Assembly: GCA_012932865.1 (NCBI GenBank) | Contig: SAXG01000030.1 | Coordinates: 62,001-126,000, forward strand | Source: Amylostereum areolatum | Lineage: Eukaryota > Basidiomycota > Agaricomycetes > Russulales > Stereaceae | DNA: 64,000 bases | Reading direction: 5' to 3' | Shown here: positions 1 to 10,256 of the stretch, piece after piece | How the letters are laid out: each line of letters starts with the position of its first letter | How positions within the stretch are numbered: the stretch's first letter is position 1 | Made by a program: the position numbers and the translations under genes | The notes under the pieces: generated by a model | Seen by the model: only the letters and a program-made list of their open reading frames with translations | Told to the model about the DNA's origin: nothing | Databases searched by the model: none

Positions 1-1
1 G

Positions 2-1597
2 ACCAAGGACATTGAGGTCGTTCAAGCTCTGGATGCCATCTTACGGAACGGACCACGTACACTCGTCAAGAACCTTCAAGAGTGGAACTACAAAGAAGGC
101 CTGGTCCTGTTTAGAGGAAAGGTATATGTCCCTGCAGACGACGAGTTGCGACGCGACATTGTCAAAATGTACCATGAATCGCCCCTGGCTGGACACCCTG
201 GTCGCTTCAAGACTTACGAACTTGTGAGTCGTGAATATTGGTGGCCTGGCATGTCTGTCTTCGTCCGCGACTTCGTAGCAGGATGCGCAACCTGCCAGTC
301 GACAAAGACACAGAGCAGCTGACCCCACGTTGACATGATCCCGAACGAAGTACCCGACCGACCATTTGGCGTCATCTCTACCGACTTCATTGCCGAGCTC
401 CCTGACTGCGAAGGCTATAATGCCGTCAATGTCGTGGTCGATCGCCTCACCAAGATGGTGGTTACCACCCCATGTACAACGAAGATCACCAGCAATGGCA
501 CGGCCGACATTCTCTTCGATAAGGTATACCGACATTACGGCTTGGCGGACAAGATCATCTCGGATCGTGGACCCCAATTTGCTGGGCAGGTAATGCGTAC
601 ACTCAACGAGAAGCTTGGGATCAAGTCTGCCCTTAGCACAGCGTATCACCCACAGACAGATGGCCAGACCGAACGCGAAAACCAGAACCTTGAGCAGTTC
701 CTGCGAGTATTCTGCAACTACCGTCAAGATGACTGGGTGAAGTGGCTGCCCTTCTTCGAGTTTTCTCACAACTCCCGCACCCATGCAGCTACTGGAAAGG
801 CCCCCTTTGAAGTTCTCTACGGCTTCCTCCCCAAGATGTACCCATCCGTAAATCCGTCCTCAAAGGTCCCTGCAGTTGAAGAACGCCTCCGTCAACTGGA
901 AGAAGTCCGACAGGAGATTAAGGCCAGCCTTGCCCTCGCATCCGACTTAATGAAGTACTACAACGGTGACACGATCAGCAAATCGACACTGTTCAACGTC
1001 GGAGACAAGGTCTGGCTCGAAGGCAAAAACCTGAAGACGACGAGGCCGAAAGCTAAGCTTGCTGCCAAACGATTTGGACCCTTCGAGATTGTTGACGTCA
1101 TTAGCCCAGTGAACTACCGCCTGAAGCTGCCAAAGACGTGGAGAATCCACCCAGTCTTCCATGCTTCGCTGCTCACCGTGTACAAGGAGACAACGGCACA
1201 TGGTCCAAACTATGAACAACCGCCGCCTGACCTCGTTGATGACGAGGAAGAATATGATGTTGAAGACATCATCGACTCGAAGCCGACCCATAACAAGAAA
1301 GGCATACAATACCTCGTCAAGTGGGCAGGCTATCCTGACTCCGAGAATACCTGGCTCCCTCGCTCCTCGCTCTCAAAAGTCACCGACATGATCGACACCT
1401 TCCACAAACACCATCCAAATGCGCCCCGCCCTGTGCGTTCCCTCGGCATCTCCTTTGACGATTTCCTCGCATCTACCCTTGCAGATGACATTGCGCTCCA
1501 GGCGAAAGTGTGTCTTAAAGGGGGGGTAATGTCACGGATCGCTCCATTTCTCTCTTTGTTTGCAGACCTTGTACACGCGACGCGTCACGGCACATGA
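2..1597 (+). pseudogene. Ty3 pol 3' end: integrase and chromodomain, with in-frame stop
   Basis: Reading frame 2 runs from base 2. It starts with an integrase H2C2 zinc-binding module (H...GHPG...TYELVSREYWWPGM...C..CQ), and the integrase core follows. D is seen in STDFIAELPD, D in IISDRGPQF and E in HPQTDGQTERE, so the DDE triad is present. A C-terminal chromodomain (EEYDVEDIIDSK...YLVKWAGYP...NTW) would steer integration to modified chromatin. A TGA at 320-322 interrupts the frame between the zinc finger and the core; a single C-to-T change of an Arg CGA codon would explain it. The ATG at 335 could restart translation but would give an integrase without its zinc finger. The copy is therefore probably dead unless the stop is suppressed. 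Confidence 0.88.
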
Positions 1598-1949
1598 CTT
1601 TCCCTTGCATCACATGCTTCAACGACGTCATTGCCCGGACCTCCGAGCGGGGTTCCGCATCCTTATCTATGACATCATTGCTCCGGACCTTCGTCCTCTC
1701 CCCCATGACTCCTTTCTTATTGTTCCCCCCGCTCGCACCACTATCGCATCACATCGCACCATCGTACCCACTTGTATATAAGGACAGTGTTTCTCTTCCC
1801 TTTTCCCTAGACTGTCCATCTCGTCGTACGGTACTGTAGCACACGTTGCACTACCCTAGGCCCCGGCACTCTCGAATTGATTTTCTTCTCGCTCCTCCCA
1901 TCGTCGCGACTTAGGCGGTTCATCGGTCTCATAAACTGCGTTTCTGACA
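1530..1949 (+). repeat. Probable 3' LTR of the Ty3 element
   Basis: It begins TGTCA straight after the polypurine tract and can be closed at TGACA (1945-1949), giving 420 bp with 5-bp inverted ends. A TATATAAG box (about 1775-1782) sits mid-LTR as expected for a U3 promoter. The right end is inferred from the terminal inverted repeat only, because no second LTR copy is in the window. Confidence 0.6.
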
Positions 1950-2293
1950 GACAGGACCGCCCTCGCTCTCTTCGTCGGCGGTTTGTGTTGCTTCTTCTGC
2001 CAACCAGTTCGGACTTGGAATCATGTTGGTCCACTTGCTTGTGGCTCGCCACTCGAGGACTTTCGTGTGGTTCGGCGGGGTCGGCGGGGGTGTGGTATGA
2101 AACATTTAGACAACCCGCTAGCCGCCTCACTTCGGTGTCCCCCCCGTTGCCATGCCTCGTGCTCCTATATACATCCCGTCCCACTGTTTGGTTACCTCCG
2201 GGCCAAATAAAGGGAATGCCAGCGCGTACGTTCGTTTCCATCTCTCTTTACTCACCGCACTCATCTCAACAACAGCAACAACTCTTCTCCTCA
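1950..2293. other. Intergenic / probable promoter of the interrupted gene
   Basis: No gene recognised. The stretch lies between the LTR and the ATG at 2294. It contains CTATATAC (about 2164-2171) and a CA-rich leader just before the ATG, compatible with a promoter and 5' UTR. Confidence 0.4.
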
Positions 2294-2553
2294 TGAACCC
2301 ACCAACTTCTTTTGATACCTTGTTCACGCGCGAGCACACGCCCTACCATCTGGTCGTCTCCCCATCTGGTTCTGCCTCCACATTTGACAACGGAGCAGCT
2401 CAGGCTCCCGTCAACGGCATTTCCCCCAACCAGGATACCCTCACCCAGCCTTCCCCCAACTTACCTTTCAATGTAAGCCGCATACACCCTTCTTGTTCCC
2501 ACTCGACCCTAAACCTTTTCTTTCAGTTCAACTCGGTCCAGGTGACCACCCCG

Positions 2554-2561
2554 GCTACTAC
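2554..2561. repeat. hAT target-site duplication, left copy
   Basis: GCTACTAC, identical to 6281-6288 at the other side of the element. Confidence 0.93.
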
Positions 2562-2720
2562 TAAGGTTGGGCACGGGTAAACCGCGGGTCGGAAATCTTG
2601 TACCTGTACCCGTACCCGTACATACCGTACCCGCGACGGGTACGGGTACACACCTACCCGTCTGTGAGGCGGTTTTTTGACGGTATTGTCGGTGCACCGC
2701 GGTGTTGCGGTATATTAACG
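2562..2720. repeat. hAT left terminal and subterminal repeat block
   Basis: The 18-bp terminal inverted repeat (2562-2579) is followed by several copies of ACGGGTA/TACCCGT in both orientations within about 90 bp. Clustered subterminal copies of a short motif are the usual transposase-binding region of hAT elements; the binding role here is inferred. Confidence 0.75.
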
Positions 2721-2766
2721 GTTGGGGTGCCAAAAGTACGGTTTATGTCATTTTTTGTACAGTAAA

Positions 2767-5714
2767 TCAGAGTCGGATCCCTTTCTGAGTTGCTTTGACA
2801 CCGGGAATGATGTCATCTACAGTAACGACACCGCTGCGACCCCATGCGCCGAGGCAGAGGTGCTGGCGGATGGTCGATGGGGTCATGCGACTCCGACTAA
2901 AATGAAGGAGGTGGCGCCCCTGCAAAAAGACGCGCTCCACGGAGGTTGATGTCGCTAAAAGATTTGAGATTGTGAGCAAGATTTACTCACTGGATTGAAA
3001 TTTGACATACCTGGGATACTCAAATAATCTCTCGCCATGCGCGAGAGAGTGGGATAAGTCTTGCACCGCTCGTACCACCAAATGAGTGGGTCTTTCACAT
3101 CCTCGGTGGGTAGACAGAGATATCCCTCTAACTCAGAATCCACCTTTGTTGCAACCGAAACACTGCCAAAGTCAATAGTGCTGTCATCAAGTTTCTGGTC
3201 GGCTCGAGACACCGGTTCGGTCATTGTTTTCTGGTATGTGGATGTATAAACCTTTCGAGTAAGTTCTTCAGCGTCGTCGATCCAGCTTGAATCCCAATCA
3301 TGTTGACGAAAATACTCAAGCTTGAGGCCAGGATGAAGGACTACCAGTAAGAAACAAATAAGCCCGGAACAAGGAAGAAATGTAACAACGTCGTACCCAT
3401 TGAGATGCGGTATACCGAGGAGAGGTCAGTCATGCGCCAGTATCGGTCGATTTTCGCCCGAGCGAGCTTCATGGCAGGGTAGATAGATGGGTGAAATTCC
3501 CTACCGGTCAGTGCATTGATCTTGCTATCAAGCTTGTCCATGGCAGGAATGATGTTGGCGATGCTTGCTGTCTCCTTCGAGAAATAGACTGTCGCGTCCT
3601 TATAAGGCTGTGCATGCACTGATAGTTAGCATGTAGATTTGAAGAATGATTGGAGCAGGATATACCTTGAGCACGTCCACAAGGTCCTTGATTATAGCCC
3701 ATTCCTCGTCATCAAGTTCGTACTTACGAAGCTTGAGGGAGCGGTCCGAAGTCAGCACATCAATGACATCTCTTTACATGAGTGCGAAGGCGAGCATATC
3801 GAAGGTGGAGTTCCAACGAGTGATGACATCGCGTAGGGTGATCCTGACCGTAAACCCGAGTTGCTCGCAAGCCTTTCTCCAGGCCGGAAGGAGGATCGTG
3901 CTGGAGTGTATGACCGCAAACGAGAAGGCCTGAACCTGGTCACAAGAATATTAACAACAAGGTATGAAAGTGACGATGATAGACTTACTTTTGTTACAGC
4001 GTCTCGGACGACTTTTGTGTCCTCGAGAAGTGCTTCTTGCGCCTTCTCATCGAGCGCGTCGAGTTCGTTGATACCGTCATCAGGGTCATCCTCATCACCC
4101 ATGTCCTCGCCTTGATCATCTGGGCCAGAGTATTCCCCACTACGGTCAGCAAAGTCGTCGTCGTCGTCTTCATCGGGAAGTGCACCGGGATCATCACCAT
4201 CTGCGGGATCATCGCCATCGGGATTCTTCAGGATATCTTCCGCTTTACCACCGAGAGCAGCATTAAATGGGGTTAGAAGGGCTTTTGCGGAGAGCTGAAG
4301 TGTATGGTTGAAACACCGCGCTCGGCCGTCGGTGGTGAACGAGTTGTCGAGGTTGGCTAGCTTGACTGTTTGTGTATCATTCGACGACGCATTGTCCGCA
4401 TTGAAGGCGAGAACCTTGTCCGTGAGATTGAAGCTCTCCAGCATCTTCTGGAATGCTTGTGCCAAGGCCTCGCCCGTATGAGACTGCAAGGATGATGTTG
4501 GAGACTGTTAAACTCATGTGTACAGCTACTATGCAATTCAAGGGATGCACCTCCGCAACTTCCATGATGTCCAACAAGAATGTCAACATATGACCGTCGT
4601 GCTCGAAATGTACGGTCCAGGCGACGAAGGCCCAGTGGTTGGGCGATGTCCACGCGTCAGTGGCGAAGTGTACAAAACCTTCATGCTCCTGTAAACTCGA
4701 AGTGAGCTGAAATATTATTGAGCACTTTATATGGACTTACCTCCAGTAATTTACCGATGCGCTCACAGCACTTGTTGAATGCATTCTTGATATCACGGTG
4801 GACAGTTCGTTCACTCGGGATCTTCACGCCGGGACGGCCCGTCTTGAGAAGTTCGTGGAGCTCGCGGTCTTTGACAATATGAGTTGGCCGGTTGCTCTCT
4901 GTGACCCACTTGACGACGTGAGCTCTACAGTCATGTAGATTGAAAGGTTGTATCAGTACAATATCCCAATGGCCAGTGAGCACGAGCTTACCGTATCTCG
5001 GTATCAGTGTGCAATCTATGAGAGTACGTGACAGGACCCTTCGCGTCACCACGGCCAAAAAATGACTGCAACGGGGCACTTGGAGCAGCGGCCTTCTCAT
5101 TACGACAAGCTGCGTCGACAACCTCCTTCCCGAAACACCCAATTGCGTGAGCTCGAAGGTTGGACGTGCCCGATTTGTCGTTGGTGTCTTGATAGCGACG
5201 CACACCCTTGCTCCTTTTCTTGCACGGTCTCGCGTTGCACTCAAACCAGTGGAAGAGACGTCCGGAATCGTCGCATTTAGCCTTGACATCATCCTTGAAG
5301 AAGGAATAAACCGCTGAGCGCCATGACTTCTTGAGTTCATCTGCTGGAGCCATGAGCATCGCATCACGGGGAACGAGGGGTGCAACCATACATACCGAGT
5401 TCAGCCTGTGGATCAACCTTGTTTTGCTCCACGCTGCCGTCGTTGTCGGTATCATGGATGCTCGTAACGGAGCGTGCAGGACTTGTTGCAATTGAGGGTG
5501 CCGGGGTCGACGGGCCAGATACAGCAGGTGATGCGCCAAGAGAAGGGGAAGAACGCCCTCCGATGGAAAGTCGGAGACGCTTAACAGGGCGTGTGACGTG
5601 AGACTTTACAGTGGACACCTTCTTCTTGACAGACGCCATACCTTTCGAGATTCGAGAGCGAGCAGATGAGCGGGAGTCGGACGAGGAATCCACCCCATGA
5701 GATGAGCCAGCCAT
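2767..5714 (-). CDS. hAT transposase (BED finger, RNase H-like, hAT dimerisation), several introns
   Basis: The ATG is at 5714-5712 and the TGA at 2769-2767. The N-terminal exon is Ser/Lys/Arg-rich (SKGMASVKKKVSTVKSHVTR) and probably nuclear-localising. A BED-type zinc finger follows (FHWFECNARPCKK...SNLRAHAIGCFG). The central RNase H-like fold shows the hAT signatures NADNASSND and CFNHTLQLSAK, interrupted by an Asp/Glu-rich insert (about 4060-4230). The C-terminus (ATSTSVERVFLQGRHLL...) is the hAT dimerisation domain. Fragments lie in different frames, joined by short GT..AG introns. I saw no stop or frameshift that splicing does not explain, so the enzyme may be functional, but exon edges were not all verified. 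Confidence 0.85.
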
Positions 5715-6169
5715 AAGAGAAATGATGACTCTTCACTGAGTTTTCCCTTTCCCTTTATACAAAAAACAGAGCTGTATCGACTCGGCTATCATCGCTCATA
5801 TGTGTTGGAAATATCTCATACGCCTAATTTCTCAAGGTAAGCCTACGGAGTTTCTACGCAATGACCGCAGAGAATGCGCACCTCAAGTTCGGAAAGCTTC
5901 AAGTCGGCAGGAGTCGGAAAACTGGCCATGGAGTCAACATGGAGTAACCTCTCTATTAAACAAATCCTTGAAAGCCGCCCAGCTGTCCGTCTTGAGCACA
6001 AACAGGATCTTTGCAGGCCTGGAGATAGTTTGCTGAGGCAAGGAAGCCAGTATTGAGTGACCAGAATGTGCTCAAGAAAGCCCGACAGGCGCGACACGGA
6101 GTTGTTGTAAGAAGGGAAGTTTATTATGTCGGGGTATCTCACGGGTGGCTCACTTACACCGCGGTAAAA

Positions 6170-6280
6170 CCGTGAAGGGTACGGTTATTCGACGGTACCC
6201 TGCTTTCTCCTACCGTACCCGTACCCATCGCCTGCACGGGTAGGATACCGTGGTTTTACCCGTACCCGTGCCCATCCTTA
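6170..6280. repeat. hAT right terminal and subterminal repeat block
   Basis: The same TACCCGT/ACGGGTA motif recurs in both orientations (CCGTACCCGTACCCAT, CACGGGTAGG, TTACCCGTACCCGT) up to the terminal inverted repeat at 6263-6280. Confidence 0.75.
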
Positions 6281-6288
6281 GCTACTAC
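6281..6288. repeat. hAT target-site duplication, right copy
   Basis: GCTACTAC, identical to 2554-2561. The host exon resumes at 6289. Confidence 0.93.
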
Positions 6289-7463
6289 CTCGCACCTTTC
6301 TATCATAGCTCTCGCCACGGCCAAGCAGCTTCAAGCCAGCGGCAACACCGTCTACCTCCAGGTTATCGCAACTATCCACCGTCTTGAACAGGAGAAGGCC
6401 GTTCTCATTGGGGAGAAAACCGTGTTACAGTGAGTTCACCATCTTCTCGTTTTGCGCTTGGCTTATCTCAATGTTTCTCAGAAACGCGTTCAACACCGTG
6501 ATCGCGTCCGTCGGTGGGTCCAACAATCCCGCAGCTGCCGCTGGGCCAGCCGCAGGCCCGGTGCCATTCGTCATATTATGTCACGAAGATCATCTCAACG
6601 TCAAGTTTTGGAACCACTCCGACTATATAAAGCATGCGAACAGCCTCAAAGGCATCTCCACTCCTCATGCGTGCGGTGGCAAGGCCATATCTGCAGGCGT
6701 CAACACCACCGCCACTTTCCTCGATGACAAGAATGGACACACCGTCAATGGACACTACGTTAGCTCGATCCGGAGCGCTTTACGGGACGTCTTCCATGTG
6801 CTTCAACTCAACAACAGGGCTCCCAAGACGTGGAAGCGAGCATCTCCGCGAGACCGCGACCATATCTACGCTGAGCTGGAACACCAATATCCGATCCTGT
6901 GTTTGTGCGAAAACCACTGGAAGATCGAATGGCTCGTCATCCACACATACCCCCAATGGTACAGGAACCATGTACTTCAAGTTCAAGATTCCGACGAAGA
7001 TTCCGACGACGACGTCTTCTTCGTAGGCTCTGCTCCCAACGAGGACGACGACAACAACACCCACGGTGCCATTACGGTGGGCAAGCGGTGCCGCATGCGT
7101 CCTGCTACTAAGAAGGCCAGGACAGTGTCCTCATCTACTACCACCTCTGGCTCCCCAGCACCCCCTGCACCTCCTGCTCAGCATCCGGCAATGGCAAGTG
7201 ATCCTGTTCCGCCGCCCCCCGCGCCTATGGAGGACGCACAGCTGGAAGTTGAGGTTCGTGCATTGCAAGCTGTGTCCGCTTTCTCTGCTAATTGCACACT
7301 TGTCAACATCTAGCATATTGAAGAAGATATCTTGTGAGTTTCTTGCTCCACTTAGTCTCTGTACATACTAACTCATTTATTCTCTTGTAGTAGCGGCATC
7401 AGCTACGACATCGACAACATGCCCGCAAGTGATAAACAGCCCCTCGAGGCCGAAGAACAACCT

Positions 7464-7640
7464 GTCGAGCCCGAGGAACAGCGTGTCGCGGCGCCCGAGG
7501 AACAGCGTGTCGCGGCGCCCGAGGACCAAGCTGTTGCGCCCGAGGACCAAGCTGTTGTGCCCGAGGAACAGCGCGTCGCACCCGAGGAACAGCATGGCAC
7601 ACCCGAGGAACAGCATGGCGCGTCCGACGAGCAACATGAT
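7464..7640 (+). repeat. In-frame tandem repeat encoding PEEQ/PEDQ units
   Basis: Degenerate GCCCGAGGAACAGC units repeat about nine times inside an exon of the interrupted gene and encode an acidic, Gln-rich tract (PEEQRVAAPEEQRVAAPEDQ and on). The copies vary in spacing and base, but no frame change is seen. Confidence 0.8.
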
Positions 7641-8588
7641 GCACCCGATAACCACCCTTTGGTTGGTTCTGCGATCCTGGTCCCATGCTCTGGCGAGGGA
7701 AACAACCCCTCGACGCCAGCTGCCGAAGGCGCTGTGGGAGCTGATGCAAGTACCGCGTCCGCTGCAGGTGAGCCTGCATCTGGGGGAGCAGCCTTACCAC
7801 CTGTTTGATCTGCTCGGGGTCGAGGTGCCGCTAAATCGGAGCTCGTATACGAACCACAGGTCACACGAATCACGGCGAAGTAAGTTCTGTCGCCTTCTTA
7901 TTTTCACCAATCCCTAACCGTGCGGAATGTTTAGATCTATCTGTGGAGTTGAATGGAAGGAGACTCACTTCGCCGGCACCGTCGCGGAGTTCGATACATA
8001 CATCAGGAAAAAATCACGTTACTACATCGTGCATTGTAGTCTACATTGTACCTGTAGTTCCCTTGCAAGGTACCCCTTTACATCGTACAGTGTAGGAGTC
8101 ACCATGTCTCTGTCGGACCCTGTAGGCTACATTGCACTCACTCACACTTTGTAGACACTCCTACAGTGTACTACAGAGGATCTGTAGCAATGTAGACTGC
8201 CATGGTTATAGTTCTACTTTCACTCTATCCATTGTTCAGACTGTTCATCCATGAGAGAAAACCAGATGGATTGTCATAACTAAGCTAATACATGGCATAA
8301 TAGAGATGCAACAGAAAGGAGAAAAAATCACAGGAAGAACACAAACAGGTGATGAAAGGAGTAGGGACTTGGGGAAACAACACATACCGAGTCAGATTAG
8401 GGCAGCATGAGACAACAGGACCAGTGGACAGTGGGAACAAGGAAATGGCGGGAGCAACAAGATGACAAGAACAACAAGGACAGGTGACGGTGAGAGCGGA
8501 GTCGATGAGCGTGACGAGACAGCGAGAGCGGAGTCGGCGAGCGTGACGAGACGGCAAGAGCGGAGTCGGAGAAAGCAATGAGTTGGCG

Positions 8589-8655
8589 AGAGCGACAAGA
8601 CCAGTAAGAGCGACAAGACCAGTAAGAGCGACAAGACCAGTAAGAGCGACAAGAC
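8589..8655. repeat. 18-bp tandem repeat inside the 8004-10035 element
   Basis: AGAGCGACAAGACCAGTA occurs three times exactly, followed by a partial fourth copy. Because the unit is a multiple of three it creates a spurious long minus-strand ORF. Confidence 0.85.
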
Positions 8656-9421
8656 TTGCGAGTGTGACGAGACTGCTGGAGGAAGCAGGAGTGACAAGAC
8701 GGCCAGAATGAGGAGACGGCAAGCAAGGTGGCGAGAGCGAGGGGACAGTGGGATGAAAGCCCAAACACGAGAATCAGCCTTATGCGTAACAAATCAGTGA
8801 CAAGATGATGATGAGTGAGAGGGCAAGAGAGACAAGAGAAAAGGGATGAGACGAACGTGGCGAGAATGGGAGCGACAAGACGCAACGGCGCCACCACGAG
8901 GTATGTCACATTGTCAACTGATGATACTGAAAAGGACCGGGCCTGCGCGAGTGGGCCAGAATACGAGAGAGAAAAGAGGAATTTGCGACTCAAGAGAGGG
9001 AGAGCGAAAAGTGGAGGGACGGCCGGGAGAGGAGAGGGAGAACACGAGGAGTCGGAGAAGCAGCAGAAGTTTTCGTGATGCGCTGGCAGAACATCTTGAA
9101 ACTCCGCCAGGAAAAGCCGGCTGCCGCGACTTCGACTTTGCGACTTGGCAGTTCTGTTCGACACGCGTCCCCGTCCCCGCCATTTTCCCCCATTCCTGCT
9201 CCCAACATGCCCTCCGATGCACGGCCCATGTGACCGAAGTGCACGTGCTCCCGTAATTTTCACCACCAATGTGTGTATCATCAGCTTCCGCGCCTTTTCG
9301 CTGCTAACTTCGTTCCTCGCACCCGCCATTCCTCGACCCACCCTCAACAACAAACTCTCGCGCATTCACTCGCGGGAAACCCGGAAACCCACGCTATACG
9401 CTCGCCACGAGATACGATCAG

Positions 9422-9491
9422 TGCGATCTGGACGAACGTGAATGGCGTGATCTGGACGAACGGCGTGATCTGGACGAACGGCATGATCTGG
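9422..9491. repeat. 18-bp tandem repeat inside the 8004-10035 element
   Basis: About four units of GCGTGATCTGGACGAACG, the first and last slightly altered. Confidence 0.85.
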
Positions 9492-9951
9492 GGGGAAGGG
9501 GAAGGGACAAGGTAAGCATGATCCAGACCCGTCGTGTTTGAAGACTCACCTCTGACCCGTCCACACGTCCCCACCCTCTCTGATCCCGCCCTCGTGTCAT
9601 CCAGCTCACCCAAGCCAAGAACGTCACCCTCTCCCCCCCGCCCTACGCGACAAACGGTGTCCGCCCGTGCGTCGCACACGGCGACACCGTTGGTCGCATT
9701 CTCGTGGGTGGAGAGCGCATTACCCCTGCCACCACGGAAACCCTCGACAACTCATGCGTCCACTCTTCGATACAAGCCGCCGTTGCATGTGCACCCTCAT
9801 ACCTTATCATTAGCCAGTGTAGACGTAGTAGTAGCCTCGGTTACAATGCAGTACTACATTGTTTAAGAGGTGACTTTGCAGCACTACAAAGCTGCCTTGA
9901 TAGCTTTGTAGCCTACAGAGTCCTACACAGGATGCATGGGTGCTATGTGCC

Positions 9952-9999
9952 CTACACTGTACTACACTGTTACAGCTGTAACGGTGTAGTACAGTGTAG
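9952..9999. repeat. 48-bp near-perfect palindrome near the right end of the element
   Basis: The left arm (9952-9975) and right arm (9976-9999) are reverse complements at 23 of 24 positions, with no spacer (axis CAG|CTG). It would form a strong cruciform or hairpin. Confidence 0.9.
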
Positions 10000-10256
10000 A
10001 TTGGCTGATCCCGATGTAGGATCCCATTTTTCCTGATGTACTGGGACCGTCTTGCCGCCTCTGAGCGCGAGGTACGTATACCCCTTTCTTCAACGAGCCC
10101 GTCTAACAATTTGCTTTAGCATTATGTCGTTCTGGAGAAAGCCAAGGTGAGAACTTGCCTGAAGTATCTCAATAATATTACTGACAAGTCTGTCCACCTT
10201 ACCATATTAGAAGGCCGAGGTGGCATTGTCGAAGAACAAATCCCGGTGCTCTTGAT

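Larger units (their letters stand above)
1..1949 (+). mobile_element. Ty3/gypsy chromovirus, 3' part (truncated by window edge)
   Basis: The segment carries the end of a pol polyprotein (integrase zinc finger, integrase core, chromodomain), then a polypurine tract (AAAGGGGGGG near 1518-1527) and an LTR-like block. This is the canonical order for the 3' half of a Ty3 chromovirus. Reverse transcriptase and RNase H would lie left of base 1. The element differs clearly in sequence from the Ty3 element at 45978-53542, so the two are separate families. The target duplication cannot be checked because the 5' end is missing. Confidence 0.9.
2562..6280 (-). mobile_element. Complete hAT-superfamily DNA transposon (3719 bp)
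   Basis: The element is bounded by 18-bp terminal inverted repeats differing at one base (TAAGGTTGGGCACGGGTA left; TAAGGATGGGCACGGGTA on the right complement). It is flanked by an identical 8-bp duplication, GCTACTAC, at 2554-2561 and 6281-6288. An 8-bp target duplication together with a BED-finger transposase and C-terminal dimerisation domain is diagnostic for hAT. Removing the element plus one duplication restores an open frame in the host exon. The perfect duplication and the largely open transposase suggest a recent insertion. Confidence 0.95.
8004..10035. mobile_element. Non-autonomous DNA element of unclear class (2032 bp)
   Basis: The ends are inverted: CAGGAAAAA at 8004-8012 and TTTTTCCTG at 10027-10035. 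Flanking AT dinucleotides (8002-8003 and 10036-10037) look like a 2-bp target duplication. Deleting the element plus one AT rejoins the host exon in frame (GATACATACAT to GTACTGG). About 200 bp inside each end is packed with TGTAG/CTACA motifs and inverted words such as CTACACTGTACTACA. The interior has two tandem arrays and no recognisable transposase. CACTA-like or KDZ-like non-autonomous elements are candidates by structure, but I cannot place it. Confidence 0.72.
2294..10256 (+). pseudogene. Unknown multi-exon gene split by two DNA transposons
   Basis: Exons can be followed in one consistent frame across both insertions. Exon 1 is 2294-2472; the intron is 2473-2526. Exon 2 is 2527-2561, continuing after the hAT element at 6289-6429. 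Introns follow at 6430-6481, 7254-7313 and 7334-7390, then an Ala/Pro/Glu-rich exon with PEEQ-type repeats. The frame next reads into an exon ending near 7880, an intron closing at TTTAG near 7934, and an exon broken at 8003 by the second element and resumed at 10038. Short last exons end at a TGA near 10254-10256. The protein has an N-terminal coiled-coil-like stretch, a conserved-looking core (about 6482-7000), an acidic and Ser-rich linker, and a C-terminal block (CGVEWKETH...YWDRLAASEREHYVVLEKAKKAE). That block resembles an HMG-box fold only loosely. I do not recognise the family. The Ala/Glu exon could end at 7808 or splice onward near 7766. Confidence 0.7.

Noticed and set aside
41..784. 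247-codon minus-strand ORF opposite the Ty3 integrase
   Set aside because: Shadow of the well-supported plus-strand pol frame.
7419..7808. Separate 129-aa gene
   Set aside because: Its frame is the continuation of the interrupted gene after an intron (7334-7390), not an independent gene.
8397..9365. 322-codon minus-strand ORF
   Set aside because: It lies wholly in the 8004-10035 element, is Leu/Ser/Arg low complexity, and much of its length comes from an 18-bp tandem repeat. No domain.
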